DNA of 64,000 bases from Pectobacterium peruviense (GTDB lineage: Bacteria; Pseudomonadota; Gammaproteobacteria; Enterobacterales; Enterobacteriaceae), in assembly GCF_002847345.1 (NCBI RefSeq), contig NZ_LXFV01000032.1, positions 28,888 to 92,887 of the forward strand, read 5' to 3'. How positions within the stretch are numbered: position 1 is the first letter of the stretch; every line of letters begins with the position of its first letter. Shown piece after piece: positions 52,933 to 63,478 of the stretch. A program made the position numbers and the translations under genes. The notes beneath the pieces are model-generated. The model made no database searches. It was not told the origin of the DNA and saw nothing but the letters and a program-made list of their open reading frames with translations.

Positions 52933-54270
52933 ATGTCATTTAAGGACCAACTGATTGATTCATTGGGCTCCTTTGCCAATAAATTTAATAGCCTGCGTTA
53001 CATTATGGCGATTAAGGCATCCTTTATTACACTGATGCCTGTCATTATCGTCGGGGCGTTCTCCGTTCTGATTTCCAACATGGTGATGGACCCCAAAAAT
53101 GGTCTGGCCAGTTTTTCCATGTTCTCGTTCTTGGCGGAACTCAAGCCGATCATGAGCGGTATTAACTACGCCACGCTCAGCTTTCTGACTATCGGCGCCG
53201 TCTTTCTGATTGGCATCGAGCTTGGGAAGATTAACGGTTCACGCGGGCTGTTTCCCGGCCTGCTGGCGGTGATCTGCTTTATTGCCGTCACGCCAACCAC
53301 GATCGAAATGGCCGTCAACGGGCAGATGATGGTGGTGAAAGACGTGCTGGCGAAACAGTTTTCCGATACCAAAAGCCTGTTTCTGGGGATGTTCATCGCC
53401 ATCCTGTCTGTCGAGATGTACACCAAGCTGCAAAATGTCGATCGGCTGCAGATTAAAATGCCAGACAGCGTGCCGCCCAACGTCGCGGCCTCTTTTTCTG
53501 CGCTGTTTCCTTCCATTATCACGGTGGTTGCTATCGCCACCTTTGGGTTTGTGTTTCACCGCGTGACGGGCATGTATCTGTATGACGCTGTTTATAAAGT
53601 CGTACAGCAACCGCTGGAGTCCGTGGTGCAAAGCCTGCCTGGTTTATTGGTGCTGATGTTTGTCGCTCAGCTGTTCTGGGTGATCGGGATTCACGGCAAC
53701 CAGATGATTAAACCGATTCGTGAACCGCTGCTGCTGGGGGCGATTGCCGTCAACATGACCGCGTTTGAGCAGGGGCATGAGATACCGAACATTATCACCA
53801 TGCCGTTCTGGGATGTGTACATGAGCATCGGTGGTTCCGGCTTGACGATTGGCCTGCTGATGGCGGTGATGATTGCGTCTAAACGCAAAGAGATGAAAGA
53901 GATCGCCAAAATCTCTTTCGGCCCCAGCGTGTTCAATATTAATGAGCCGGTGATTTTTGGTATGCCGATTATGCTCAACCCGATTCTGGCTATTCCCTTC
54001 ATTATCACACCGTTAGTGACGGGCACGATTGGTTATTTTGCCACCAGCATGGGGTTTGCGGGCAAAGCCGTGGTGATGGTGCCGTGGACGACACCGCCAA
54101 TCATTAATGCCTGGCTGTCGACGGCGGGATCGATGGGGGCTGTCGCAACACAGATCGTATGCATCATCGTTGCGATGCTGATCTATCTGCCGTTTGTCAA
54201 AGTGGCGTCCCGTCGTGCCGAGCTGGCGCAGTTAGAAGCAGAAAAGCAGGCCGCAGCGGAAAAAGCCTGA
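52933..54270 (+). CDS. PTS cellobiose/lactose-type IIC permease
   Basis: The 445-residue inner-membrane protein has about ten hydrophobic segments. It carries the IIC motif FGPSVFNINEPVIFGMPIMLNPILAIPFI, in which the NEPVIFG segment binds the sugar. WVIGIHGNQMIKPI is a second conserved stretch. It imports and phosphorylates a beta-glucoside with IIA and IIB. GAGGTGG precedes the ATG. It is the first gene of the plus-strand operon IIC-GH1-IIB. Confidence 0.95.
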   Translation: MSFKDQLIDSLGSFANKFNSLRYIMAIKASFITLMPVIIVGAFSVLISNMVMDPKNGLASFSMFSFLAELKPIMSGINYATLSFLTIGAVFLIGIELGKINGSRGLFPGLLAVICFIAVTPTTIEMAVNGQMMVVKDVLAKQFSDTKSLFLGMFIAILSVEMYTKLQNVDRLQIKMPDSVPPNVAASFSALFPSIITVVAIATFGFVFHRVTGMYLYDAVYKVVQQPLESVVQSLPGLLVLMFVAQLFWVIGIHGNQMIKPIREPLLLGAIAVNMTAFEQGHEIPNIITMPFWDVYMSIGGSGLTIGLLMAVMIASKRKEMKEIAKISFGPSVFNINEPVIFGMPIMLNPILAIPFIITPLVTGTIGYFATSMGFAGKAVVMVPWTTPPIINAWLSTAGSMGAVATQIVCIIVAMLIYLPFVKVASRRAELAQLEAEKQAAAEKA

Positions 54271-54294
54271 AACGGACGAGAAGAGAGGTAATGC

Positions 54295-55731
54295 ATGAGT
54301 AAGGTTGCACTGACTATTCCACCGGATTTTATTCTGGGCGCGGCGGCATCGGCATGGCAAACGGAAGGATGGAGCGGCAAGAAGGCAGGGCAGGATTCCT
54401 ATCTGGATCTCTGGTACAAGCAGGATCGTCAGGTCTGGCATAACGGGTATGGTCCAGCGAAAGCGACAGACTTCTTTAATCGTTATCGGGAAGATGTGGC
54501 GCTGATGAAGCTGGCGGGGCTGACGCACTATCGTACGTCGATCAACTGGTCACGCTTTATGCTGGACTATGAGAAAGGCATCGTCGATGAAGAGTACGCG
54601 GCCTACATCGATAACCTGCTGGATGAAATGCATCGGCAGGGGATCGAACCGATGATCTGCCTAGAACATTACGAACTGCCCGCCTGTTTGCTGGAGAAGT
54701 ATCAGGGCTGGTCATCCAAGCAGGTGGTGGAGTGGTTTGTGCTGTACGCCGATGCCGTTTTCGCCCGCTATGCTGGAAAAGTGAAGCGCTGGTTTACCTT
54801 CAATGAGCCGATTGTGGTGCAGACGCGCGTTTATCTGGACGCGCTACGCTACCCTTATGAGCAGAACACTCACACTTGGATGCAGTGGAATCACCATAAG
54901 AATCTGGCGACGGCTAAAGTGGTGCAGCTGTTTCGGCAGAAAGGCTATCACCGGGACGGCGGCTCGATCGGTGTGATCCTCAATCCGGAAGTCACGTATC
55001 CGAGATCCTGTGCCGCACACGATGTGAAGGCGGCACATCTTTACGATCTGTTCTATAACCGCGTTTTTCTCGATCCGGCGCTAAAAGGGGAATACCCGGC
55101 TGAACTGATCGCGCTACTGGCGCAGCATCAGGTGAAGTGGGATTACACGGAAGAAGAGCTGGCGATCATTCGCGATAACACGGTCGATGAGGTGGGAATC
55201 AACCTGTATTACCCGCACCGCGTAAAAGCGCCTAGCCGTGAATGGAACAAGGAAACGCCGTTCCATCCTGCCTATTACTATGAACATTTTGAGCTGCCGG
55301 GGCGCCGTATGAACACCTCGCGCGGCTGGGAGATCAATCCCAAAATCATTTACGACATGGCAAAGCGTATAGAACGTGAATACGGCAATGTGCCGTGGTT
55401 TGTGGCGGAAAACGGTATCGGCATCGAGAATGAATCGCGCTTTAAAGACGATACGGGCGTGATTCAGGATGATTACCGTATTGCGTTTATTGCGGAGCAT
55501 CTTTACTGGACGCTGAAAGCGAAGGAAGAGGGGGCACATTGCCGAGGCTACATGCTGTGGGCATTTACCGACAACGTCTCACCGATGAATGCGTTTAAAA
55601 ATCGTTATGGATTGATCGAAATCGATCTGGAACAGGATCGGCAACGAAGACCGAAAAAATCCGCTGGCTGGTTTCGTCAGCTACACGACACGCGTCGGCT
55701 TGAATTGACGCTGGATGATGAAGAGAAATAA
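54295..55731 (+). CDS. GH1 6-phospho-beta-glucosidase
   Basis: A 478-residue family 1 glycosidase. The acid/base Glu171 is in FTFNEPIV, the nucleophile Glu372 in FVAENGIG, and the N-terminal LGAAASAWQTEG and C-terminal GYMLWAFTDNVSPMNAFKNRYGLIEID motifs are intact. It should hydrolyse phosphorylated beta-glucosides delivered by the PTS, in the cytoplasm. It starts 24 bases after the IIC gene. Confidence 0.94.
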   Translation: MSKVALTIPPDFILGAAASAWQTEGWSGKKAGQDSYLDLWYKQDRQVWHNGYGPAKATDFFNRYREDVALMKLAGLTHYRTSINWSRFMLDYEKGIVDEEYAAYIDNLLDEMHRQGIEPMICLEHYELPACLLEKYQGWSSKQVVEWFVLYADAVFARYAGKVKRWFTFNEPIVVQTRVYLDALRYPYEQNTHTWMQWNHHKNLATAKVVQLFRQKGYHRDGGSIGVILNPEVTYPRSCAAHDVKAAHLYDLFYNRVFLDPALKGEYPAELIALLAQHQVKWDYTEEELAIIRDNTVDEVGINLYYPHRVKAPSREWNKETPFHPAYYYEHFELPGRRMNTSRGWEINPKIIYDMAKRIEREYGNVPWFVAENGIGIENESRFKDDTGVIQDDYRIAFIAEHLYWTLKAKEEGAHCRGYMLWAFTDNVSPMNAFKNRYGLIEIDLEQDRQRRPKKSAGWFRQLHDTRRLELTLDDEEK

Positions 55732-55769
55732 GAGAAATAGACGCAGATAACCAAAATGAGGAACGGAAT

Positions 55770-56087
55770 ATGAAAAGAATCGTACTGGCTTGCTCGGCAG
55801 GCATGTCGACCTCACTGGTGGTCACCAAGATGGAGAAGGAAGCGGAAGCGCGGGGAATGGCGTTTAAGATCTACGCGATCCCGGAACAAAATCTGCGGGA
55901 TGAATTGCAGGAGTTCGGCAGCGACATTATTGCGGTTCTGCTGGGGCCGCAGGTGCGCTTCAAACTTAACGAAAATAAAAAACTGACGGACAGCTATCAG
56001 ATACCTATCGCGGTGATCGACCCTGTCGCCTATGGCACATTAAATGGCGCAAAAGTACTGGATCAGGCGCTGAGTTTGGTAGACTAA
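55770..56087 (+). CDS. PTS cellobiose/lactose-type IIB component
   Basis: The 105-residue protein starts MKRIVLACSAGMSTSLVVTKME with the phosphocysteine Cys8 and the P-loop-like SAGMSTS, the hallmark of this IIB class. It transfers phosphate from IIA to the sugar. GGAACGGAAT precedes the ATG. It completes the PTS encoded on both sides of the divergent promoter. Confidence 0.95.
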   Translation: MKRIVLACSAGMSTSLVVTKMEKEAEARGMAFKIYAIPEQNLRDELQEFGSDIIAVLLGPQVRFKLNENKKLTDSYQIPIAVIDPVAYGTLNGAKVLDQALSLVD

Positions 56088-56183
56088 TGCCCCGTCGCGA
56101 CGTCAGTACGTGTGGCTGGGTATATTCGGTGCGGACCGACCTGACGTCCGCATTCAGTGCGACAGTGTATGTAGGGTGAAAGC

Positions 56184-56951
56184 GTGGCGAAGGATGTGGT
56201 TCTGCAAGAGAAGAAGCAATATCAGGAAATCGGCTGTGATTTGCGCCAGAAGATTCAATCAGGGGATTACCCTGTCGGATCGCGCCTTCCTCCTGAACGA
56301 AATATTGCGGAAACCTATGGCGTTAGCCGGACAATAGTGCGCGAAGCGCTATTGATGCTTGAGCTGGAAGGTACGGTTGATATTCGTCAGGGATCTGGGG
56401 TTTATGTCCTGCGTATTCCCGATGAAGACGATGCGGCAGACAGTGCCAAAAATCATATCGGCGCGTTTGAAATGCTACAAGCGCGCCAACTGCTGGAAAG
56501 CAATATTGCGGCGTTTGCGGCACGTATGGCAACGCGGGCAGATATCGAAAACCTGCGTAAAATACTGGAGCAAGAGCAGGCCGCGATTGCCGTAAAAGAT
56601 TACCGCGGTGATTTCGACCGCCTGTTTCACCTGCAAATTGCTGGTGCGACGCAGAACCAGATGCTGCTGGAAACGGTCAGCAATATTTGGGCGTGCCGTG
56701 ACGATAACGCGCTCTGGCAGCAGCTTTACACCCACGTTGGCACGCAAGGCTATCGCCTGAAATGGTTGGCGGATCATCAGGCTATTCTGGCGGCGCTGCG
56801 GCGTCGCGATGTGTCTGGCTCTTATCAGGCTATGTGGCAACACCTTGAAAATGTCAAAAATACGCTGATGGAAATCTCCGACGCCGACGCGCCCGAGTTC
56901 GACGGCTATTTATTTGATTCTGTACCGATTTTTCAAGGGAAACTGGTGTAG
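56184..56951 (+). CDS. GntR/FadR-family regulator, UxuR/ExuR-like
   Basis: A 255-residue regulator. The winged helix is QEIGCDLRQKIQSGDYPVGSRLPPERNIAETYGVSRTIVREALLMLELEGTVDIRQGSGVYVL. The FCD effector domain (FEMLQARQLLESNIAAFAARMAT and AMWQHLENVKNTLMEISDADAPEFDGYLFDS) is very like that of UxuR. The start is GTG at 56184. No hexuronate genes are near. UxuR-type sites lie upstream of the PTS operon, so it may regulate that. The GNAT gene follows by 2 bases. Confidence 0.88.
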   Translation: MAKDVVLQEKKQYQEIGCDLRQKIQSGDYPVGSRLPPERNIAETYGVSRTIVREALLMLELEGTVDIRQGSGVYVLRIPDEDDAADSAKNHIGAFEMLQARQLLESNIAAFAARMATRADIENLRKILEQEQAAIAVKDYRGDFDRLFHLQIAGATQNQMLLETVSNIWACRDDNALWQQLYTHVGTQGYRLKWLADHQAILAALRRRDVSGSYQAMWQHLENVKNTLMEISDADAPEFDGYLFDSVPIFQGKLV

Positions 56952-56953
56952 TC

Positions 56954-57406
56954 ATGGCGAACATTGTTTACCTGGCGGATTATCCTCAGCATCAGGAACA
57001 GGTGATCGACTGGATATGGCAGGCATTTGGTAGCCAGAATAGCCGTGAATTCTTTGCCAGCGTGGTGCGCAATAGCCTGAACCCAGCGGCGCTGCCGCTG
57101 ACGTTTATCGCGCTGGATGGTGATCGTTTAGTTGGGACGGTAGGGCTTTGGCGCTGCGATTTAATCAGCCGACAGGATCTGACGCCTTGGCTGGCGTCGC
57201 TGTATGTGGAAGAAAGTTATCGTGATAAAGGTCTGGGCGTGGCGCTGCAACGGCACGTACTGGATTTCTGTCGCCGCGCAGGTTTTGACGACCTTTACCT
57301 GTACGCCACGTTTAGCGGCTATTACGAAAAACACGGCTGGCGTTACATCGGCGATGGGCTGGACTACCCGGATAAAGTTGTGCGGCTGTATCACCAGCCG
57401 CTGTAG
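56954..57406 (+). CDS. GNAT family N-acetyltransferase
   Basis: The 150-residue protein has the GNAT core: LTFIALDGDRLVGTVGLWRCD, PWLASLYVEESYRDKGLGVALQRHVLDFC (acetyl-CoA loop YRDKGLG) and LYLYATFSGYYEKHGWRYIGDG. It starts 2 bases after the UxuR-like gene, so it is cotranscribed with it. Substrate unknown; the link to sugar control is unclear. Confidence 0.88.
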   Translation: MANIVYLADYPQHQEQVIDWIWQAFGSQNSREFFASVVRNSLNPAALPLTFIALDGDRLVGTVGLWRCDLISRQDLTPWLASLYVEESYRDKGLGVALQRHVLDFCRRAGFDDLYLYATFSGYYEKHGWRYIGDGLDYPDKVVRLYHQPL

Positions 57407-57756
57407 GCGGTCTTTTCTATGCAAAACTCAGAGGCAGTTTCGTGCGCGATAATACCGTTATTTTCATGCTACCTCGTAGCACGCGCCCGACACGGGACGG
57501 CTCAAGCGCCGCTCGCCCCGTGACCCCAGGCTTACGGCTAAATTATGCCGCTACGCGGTTCCATCGGTGTTCTTGACCGCTAACCGAGCCGCCAGTGACG
57601 CGTTCCCGACGCGGCACTGGCTTTCGCGACGTCCTGTCGCTCACTCGGCGGCCAAGCCCACCGCTGCATAATTTTTGACGCCAGATAACTGCAAAACCCA
57701 TTATAAGTCGTAGCGCTTCCAGCACTGTGCAGAGGAGAGCTGAAGGGAATATGACA
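57407..57756. repeat. GC-rich palindromic intergenic element
   Basis: No gene is seen in this 350-base gap. Between about 57536 and 57677, AAATTATGCCGC at the left pairs with the complement of GCTGCATAATTTT at the right, and GC-rich inverted repeats occupy the interior (for example CGACGCGG, GCCGCC motifs). It looks like an immobile MITE-like or cruciform element of about 140 bases. It follows the GNAT gene and faces the chemoreceptor gene end. Confidence 0.45.
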
Positions 57757-59412
57757 TCAGAACGATGTCCAGTCTCCTTCACCGGCTGCGATACCGCTCT
57801 TACCCGGTGCGGCCAGCGCAGGCCTAAGGGTTAAGGATGGGGTTACCGTGGGTGTACGGGCGATCTGATGGCCGCTGCCTAAGCGGAACTGGCTGACCGT
57901 TTCGGCTAACTGTGCGGCCTGCTGTTGTAGCGACTGCGTGGCGGCCGACGCTTCATTCACCAGCGAGGCATTCTGCTGGGTGGTTACTTCCATCTGGTTC
58001 ACCGCAACGTTCACCTGCTCAATGCCCATCGTCTGTTCATTGCTGGCGGAGCTGATCTCTCCGACCAAATCGCTGACCTTGCGCACGCCGTTGACGATAT
58101 CTCGTATCGACACACCCGCTTGTACCACCAATCGGTTACCCGCTTCCACGGTTTGAACAGAGCGATCGATCAACTCCTTGATCTCTTTGGCTGCCGAGGC
58201 GCTGCGCTGCGCCAGACTGCGCACTTCACTGGCAACCACGGCGAAACCGCGACCTTGCTCACCGGCTCGTGCGGCTTCTACAGCGGCATTCAGCGCCAGA
58301 ATGTTGGTCTGGAACGCGATACTGTCGATGACGCCGATGATATCGACGATCTTCTTCGAGGAAGAGTCGATCGCGCCCATCGTTTCCACCACTTCCGTCA
58401 CCAACTGCCCACCCGACTGTGCCTGCTGCGTGGTCGATTGCGCCAGTTGGTTGGCCTGACGGGCGTTATCGGCATTCTGTCTGACCGTCGAGCTTAACTG
58501 CTCAATGGAGGCGGCGGTTTCCTGTAACGCACTGGCCTGCTCTTCCGTGCGGCTGGAAAGGTCGATATTACCTGCGGCAAGCTGTGAAGAAGCCCCCGCG
58601 ATAGATTCAGACCCTTGGCGAACTTCGCCAACGATGGAACGCAGACGTACCGTCATATCTTGCAGAGCGTGCAGTAATTGAGCCGCTTCGTCGCGTCCTT
58701 CCGGCTGAATATCGTGCGTCAGATCGCCCGCCGCAACAGCCTGTGTCGCCCTGACGGCTCGCGCCAGCGGCTGCACGATACTGCGTGTGAGCACCCAGGC
58801 GATCAGCACGCCGATAATGGCGCTCAGCACGCCCGTGACGGCAAGGATGAGATCGCCACGGCTTGCGCCAGCGTTAATGTTTTTCCCCATTTGGTCGATG
58901 CTGGCGCGCTGGTGGTCGCGCAGCGCTTCCACGCTTGCCAGATAGCCATTGGAAGCGGGAACGAACTCATTGTCGAAGAGCGTTCTGGCGCGATCGAAAT
59001 TACCCGCGCCTTTTTCCGTGATAATCGCATCGCGCTTTTTAATGTAGGACTGGCGATATTCGCCAACTTTGTCGAATAAGGCTTTTTCTTCTGGCGTAGA
59101 GATCAGGCTGGCAAAATCCTCCTGCCGTTTACCGCTTTCTTTACTGGCACGGGTGTTTTCTGCGGCAAATAGCTCAACCAGTGAATCGTCATTACTGCGT
59201 GCTACCGCCATACTGCGCTGGACACCGGCGACAAGCGTGGCATGCCAGTCCGATGCCAGCCGTTCTTTGCGCAGCGGCTCTTGCATCATCTGTTGTGTAC
59301 TGCTGGACACCTGGTTAAGTTGGTAAATACCGCTGGTCAGCATGGCCAGCGAAAGCGCAATGAGTAGGCCAAAGCCACCGGCCAGTCGGGTACCTATTTT
59401 GTAGTTCTTCAT
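57757..59412 (-). CDS. Methyl-accepting chemotaxis protein
   Basis: A 551-residue receptor. TM1 is at residues 11-31, a 4-helix-bundle periplasmic domain follows to about residue 190, then TM2 ([22 protein letters not shown]) and a HAMP domain. The signalling tip is [44 protein letters not shown]. The last residues GDWTSF resemble the NWETF-type tether that recruits CheR/CheB. Ligand unknown. No clear sigma28 promoter was found upstream. Confidence 0.95.
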   Translation of the reverse strand: MKNYKIGTRLAGGFGLLIALSLAMLTSGIYQLNQVSSSTQQMMQEPLRKERLASDWHATLVAGVQRSMAVARSNDDSLVELFAAENTRASKESGKRQEDFASLISTPEEKALFDKVGEYRQSYIKKRDAIITEKGAGNFDRARTLFDNEFVPASNGYLASVEALRDHQRASIDQMGKNINAGASRGDLILAVTGVLSAIIGVLIAWVLTRSIVQPLARAVRATQAVAAGDLTHDIQPEGRDEAAQLLHALQDMTVRLRSIVGEVRQGSESIAGASSQLAAGNIDLSSRTEEQASALQETAASIEQLSSTVRQNADNARQANQLAQSTTQQAQSGGQLVTEVVETMGAIDSSSKKIVDIIGVIDSIAFQTNILALNAAVEAARAGEQGRGFAVVASEVRSLAQRSASAAKEIKELIDRSVQTVEAGNRLVVQAGVSIRDIVNGVRKVSDLVGEISSASNEQTMGIEQVNVAVNQMEVTTQQNASLVNEASAATQSLQQQAAQLAETVSQFRLGSGHQIARTPTVTPSLTLRPALAAPGKSGIAAGEGDWTSF

Positions 59413-59766
59413 TATTCGTTACACACACCTGGTTAAATTCAGCGTCTGCCCCATGCAGACTCCGCGATCCTACTCCTCACTTTCTGATTGATTCTGTTGA
59501 AAAAGTGGACTAATACCCCTGTGTTTGAGTGGTCATTTACTTATAAAAAGTCAGGAAATGTGATCGGGCGGGAAAAGAATGAAAAAGAGGAGTCGGGAAG
59601 AAAAGGAACCTTTAGGGGAAAATAGCGGCATTTATCTGGTGAAAAGGCTGTGAGAAGGCGGTTGGCTTACATGATTCGCTAGAATTTTACAGTTGGTTGC
59701 ACTTATAGAATAACTCTTTCGATTCATCGCTGGTGAAGATAAGTGGCGATCCCTAGAGTAACAAGT

Positions 59767-59858
59767 CCCAGAGGTATTGATTGGTGATACATCGATGTAC
59801 TCTGTACATTGAAATCATTTGATTACACCAACCTACGCGGATGCGTAGGTTTTTTTTT
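59767..59858 (+). ncRNA. omrA: OmrA/OmrB small regulatory RNA
   Basis: The 5' end CCCAGAGGTATTGATTGGTGA is the conserved seed of E. coli OmrA/OmrB. The 3' end is a strong terminator (AACCTACGC/GCGTAGGTT, loop GGAT, nine T). The middle differs, as it does between OmrA and OmrB. The length is about 92 bases. It lies upstream of aas, the same place as in E. coli, but only one copy is present. Omr RNAs are induced by OmpR and repress outer-membrane and curli genes through Hfq. A -10-like TAGAGT (59754-59759) fits start at 59767. The rest of the 59413-60045 gap holds the chemoreceptor and aas promoters. Confidence 0.93.
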
Positions 59859-60045
59859 GCCTGAATTTCCCGCTTTTGCTATCTCCAGCGATTTTAATGC
59901 TATGCGAATGATGTGCTGACGACAATCTTCGCGTTAAGCCGCGCACCGTCGCTTGAACTATGGCGTGTATATAGTATTTTGACGTATCGCTTGGTGGTTT
60001 TGCGACTCAGCAAGCTGCCCGTTTATCTGTCTATTGGGAGAAGGC

Positions 60046-62247
60046 ATGATTCATACCCTGTTACGTTGGGTGTTCCAGCGTCTGTATCGCATCCGGATCG
60101 AGGGCGACAGCAGCCAGTTTCAGCAATCCAAATTGCTCATCACCCCCAATCACGTCTCTTTCCTCGATGGCGTTTTGCTGGCGTTATTCTTACCGATAAA
60201 ACCGGTTTTTGCCGTGTACTCCTCCATTTCCGATCGCTGGTTTATGCGCTGGTTGAAACCTTATATCGACTTTGTGCCGTTGGATCCCACCAAGCCTCTG
60301 GCGATTAAAGGGTTGATCAAGGTGATCGAGCGCGGCCAGCCTGTCGTGGTTTTCCCTGAAGGACGCATCAGCGTAACGGGATCGCTGATGAAGATTTACA
60401 GCGGTGCGGCGTTTGTCGCAGCGAAATCCGGGGCGACGATTATCCCCGTGCGCATTGATGGCGCCGAATTCACGCCGTTCGGTCGGCTGGCGGGCGTATT
60501 TAAACGGCGCTGCCTTCCACAGATTACTATCACCTATTTGCCACCGACCACATTGCCAATGCCGGAAGCCAGCAGCGCCAGAGCGCGTCGTGCACTGGCC
60601 GGTGAACGCTTGCACCAGATTATGATGAAAGCGCGGATGGAAACGCGTCCGCAGCATACGCTGTATCAGGCATTTCTGACGGCGAGATCCCGCTACGGGC
60701 GGCATTCTCCGAGCATTGCGGATATCTCATTCAATGAAGACAGCTATCAGGGCTTATTGAAAAAATCGCTGGGCGTATCGCGCATTTTGCAGCGCTTCAC
60801 TCGCGCCGATGAACATGTCGGTATGCTGCTGCCCAATGCGACCATTACCGCGGCATCAATCCTAGGCGCATCGCTGCGTAACCGTATTCCTGCCATGCTG
60901 AACTACACCGCAGGCGCGAAAGGGCTGCAAAGCGCGATGAAAGCGGCGGGGATCAAAACGATCGTCACCTCTCGCCAGTTTCTTGAAAAGGGTAAGTTGA
61001 CGGATCTGCCGAAGCAGGTCAGCGAAGCCAACTGGGTTTATCTGGAAGATTTGAAAGACACGGTGACGCTGGCGGATAAGCTGTGGATCCTGTTTCATCT
61101 GCTGTTTCCTGCTCGCGCGATGCTGCCGCAGAAACCTGACGATGCGGCCATTGTGCTGTTTACCTCCGGTTCTGAGGGGAACCCGAAGGGAGTGGTGCAT
61201 TCTCACGACAGCCTGCTGGCGAACGTTGAGCAGATTCGTACTGTGGCGGATTTCACCCCGCGTGACCGCTTTATGTCTGCGCTACCGCTGTTCCATGCGT
61301 TTGGCCTGACTGTTGGGCTGTTAACGCCTTTGATGACGGGCGCTCGCGTGTTCCTCTACCCCAGTCCGCTGCATTATCGCATCGTGCCGGAACTGGTTTA
61401 CGACCAGAACTGTACCGTGCTGTTTGGGACGTCTACGTTTTTAGGCAACTATGCGCGTTTTGCCCACCCGTATGATTTTGCTCGTTTGCGCTATGTCGTG
61501 GCTGGAGCTGAAAAGCTGTCTGAGACGACGCGACAGGTCTGGCAGGACAAATTCGGCATTCGCATTCTGGAAGGGTATGGCGTGACCGAATGTGCGCCGG
61601 TAGTCGCGATCAACGTACCGATGGCGACGAAAATTCATTCTGTCGGCCTGCTGTTGCCGGAAATTGAATCGCGTTTGATCACTGTACCGGGCATTACGCG
61701 CGGTGGCCGTCTGCAACTGCGTGGGCCGAATATCATGAAAGGCTATCTGCGGGTGGAAAATCCTGGCGTGCTCGAGACACCTGCGGCAGAAAACGCAGAA
61801 GGTGAATTGCAGCAGGGCTGGTATGACACTGGCGATATTGTCGAGCTGGACGAAAGAGGGTTCTGCACCATCATCGGCCGCGTGAAGCGCTTTGCCAAGC
61901 TGGCGGGAGAGATGGTTTCGCTCGAAAGCGTGGAGCAACTGGCGGTGAAGGTGTCGCCGGAGGCACAACATGCAGCCAGTGCGAAGAGCGACAGCAGCAA
62001 AGGTGAAGCGCTGGTGCTGTTTACAACGGACAGCCAGATAACCCGTGATGTGCTGCTTGCACAGGCACGCAGCAGCGGGGTGCCAGAATTGGCGGTACCG
62101 CGTGATATTCGCTACGTGAAAGCGTTACCGTTACTCGGCAGCGGCAAGCCTGACTTTGTCACGCTACGCCAAATGGCTGAAGAGTTGAGTGCCGAACAAT
62201 CGAGCGTCAAACAACCTATTACTAACGCGTCGGAGCCTAGTGCATGA
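60046..62247 (+). CDS. aas: Acyl-ACP synthetase/2-acyl-glycerophosphoethanolamine acyltransferase
   Basis: The 733-residue protein is bifunctional. The N-terminal PlsC-type acyltransferase has NHVSFLDG (NHxxxxD-like) and VVFPEGRIS. The C-terminal AMP-forming synthetase has the P-loop [18 protein letters not shown] and [12 protein letters not shown]. It re-acylates lysophosphatidylethanolamine brought in by LplT. I use the ATG at 60046 (GGGAGAAGG upstream). The lplT start overlaps its stop (ATGA). Gene order omr-aas-lplT matches E. coli. Confidence 0.96.
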   Translation: MIHTLLRWVFQRLYRIRIEGDSSQFQQSKLLITPNHVSFLDGVLLALFLPIKPVFAVYSSISDRWFMRWLKPYIDFVPLDPTKPLAIKGLIKVIERGQPVVVFPEGRISVTGSLMKIYSGAAFVAAKSGATIIPVRIDGAEFTPFGRLAGVFKRRCLPQITITYLPPTTLPMPEASSARARRALAGERLHQIMMKARMETRPQHTLYQAFLTARSRYGRHSPSIADISFNEDSYQGLLKKSLGVSRILQRFTRADEHVGMLLPNATITAASILGASLRNRIPAMLNYTAGAKGLQSAMKAAGIKTIVTSRQFLEKGKLTDLPKQVSEANWVYLEDLKDTVTLADKLWILFHLLFPARAMLPQKPDDAAIVLFTSGSEGNPKGVVHSHDSLLANVEQIRTVADFTPRDRFMSALPLFHAFGLTVGLLTPLMTGARVFLYPSPLHYRIVPELVYDQNCTVLFGTSTFLGNYARFAHPYDFARLRYVVAGAEKLSETTRQVWQDKFGIRILEGYGVTECAPVVAINVPMATKIHSVGLLLPEIESRLITVPGITRGGRLQLRGPNIMKGYLRVENPGVLETPAAENAEGELQQGWYDTGDIVELDERGFCTIIGRVKRFAKLAGEMVSLESVEQLAVKVSPEAQHAASAKSDSSKGEALVLFTTDSQITRDVLLAQARSSGVPELAVPRDIRYVKALPLLGSGKPDFVTLRQMAEELSAEQSSVKQPITNASEPSA

Positions 62248-63467
62248 GTCAACAGACTGAACCCGCGACGCCTTTGCTGTCGCGCAGTATGAGCGCGGTG
62301 ATTATCGCGCAGTTCTTCTCCGCGTTTGGTGATAACGCGCTGCTGTTTGCCACGTTAGCGTTGATCAAACAGCTGGTGTATCCCGACTGGAGCCAGCCGT
62401 TTTTGCAGATGGGGTTTGTGGCCGCGTACATCGTTTTAGCGCCGTTTGTCGGACAAATAGCGGATAGCTTCGCCAAAGGGCGGGTGATGATGTTCGCCAA
62501 TACCCTGAAACTGGCAGGGGCGCTGCTAATTTGTGTGGGCGGGAATCCGTTTCTGGGATACACGCTGGTGGGCATTGGTGCCGCCGCGTATTCACCTGCG
62601 AAATACGGCATTTTGGGTGAGATCACGCGTGGCGATCAGTTGGTCAAAGCCAATGGCTTGATGGAAGCTTCGACCATTGCGGCGATCCTAACCGGCTCTG
62701 TGGCAGGGGGCGTGCTGGCGGACTGGAATATTTACGCGGCACTGTCGATTTGTGCGGTGGCTTATGGCGTGGCGCTGGGCGCGAATATGCTGATTCCACA
62801 CCTCAACGCCGCCCGTCCAGGGCAGCCGTGGCATCCGCTGCAGATGGCGAGCAGCTTCTTTTCCGCCTGTCGGGTGCTGTGGCGCGATGGTGATGCTCGG
62901 CTTTCGTTGATTGGCACCAGCATGTTCTGGGGCGCGGGCGTGACGCTGCGTTTTCTGCTGGTACTGTGGGTGCCGCATGCGCTCGGCATTACCGATAACG
63001 CGACGCCGACGCTGCTTAATGCGATGGTCGCCGTTGGGATCGTTCTGGGGGCAGGGGGGGCTGCCAGACTGGTTACGCTCGATAATGTACGACGCTGCTT
63101 GCCTGCGGGGTTCCTGATTGGCGTGGTCGTGGTGATTTTCACACTTCAGCATAATCTCCTTAGCGCCTATTCCCTGCTGATTTTACTGGGGGCGCTCGGC
63201 GGGTTCTTCATTGTTCCGCTTAATGCGCTGTTGCAGGAACGTGGGAAAGCCAGCGTCGGTGCGGGTAATGCGATTGCCGTACAGAATTTGGGTGAGAACG
63301 GCGCTATGCTGTTAATGCTGGGGCTCTATTCTCTGGTGGTGAAACTGGGTGTCTCGGTTATCGCGATCGGGATTGGTTTTGGCGTTTTGTTTGCGCTGGC
63401 GATTGCGCTGCTGTGGGCATGGCTGCTCCTGAATAAACGCCGTGCGCGTCCTACGGGTGCAGAATAG
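62244..63467 (+). CDS. lplT: Lysophospholipid transporter
   Basis: The 407-residue MFS-type protein has about twelve membrane segments. It starts with [37 protein letters not shown] and has the [15 protein letters not shown] loop and [24 protein letters not shown]. It flips lysophosphatidylethanolamine inward for Aas. Four-base overlap with aas indicates translational coupling. Confidence 0.96.
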   Translation: MSQQTEPATPLLSRSMSAVIIAQFFSAFGDNALLFATLALIKQLVYPDWSQPFLQMGFVAAYIVLAPFVGQIADSFAKGRVMMFANTLKLAGALLICVGGNPFLGYTLVGIGAAAYSPAKYGILGEITRGDQLVKANGLMEASTIAAILTGSVAGGVLADWNIYAALSICAVAYGVALGANMLIPHLNAARPGQPWHPLQMASSFFSACRVLWRDGDARLSLIGTSMFWGAGVTLRFLLVLWVPHALGITDNATPTLLNAMVAVGIVLGAGGAARLVTLDNVRRCLPAGFLIGVVVVIFTLQHNLLSAYSLLILLGALGGFFIVPLNALLQERGKASVGAGNAIAVQNLGENGAMLLMLGLYSLVVKLGVSVIAIGIGFGVLFALAIALLWAWLLLNKRRARPTGAE

Positions 63468-63478
63468 GAAGGGTTGAA

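Noticed and set aside
59413..59560. Sigma28 flagellar promoter upstream of the chemoreceptor gene
   Set aside because: No sequence near TAAA-N15-GCCGATAA could be found on the correct strand.
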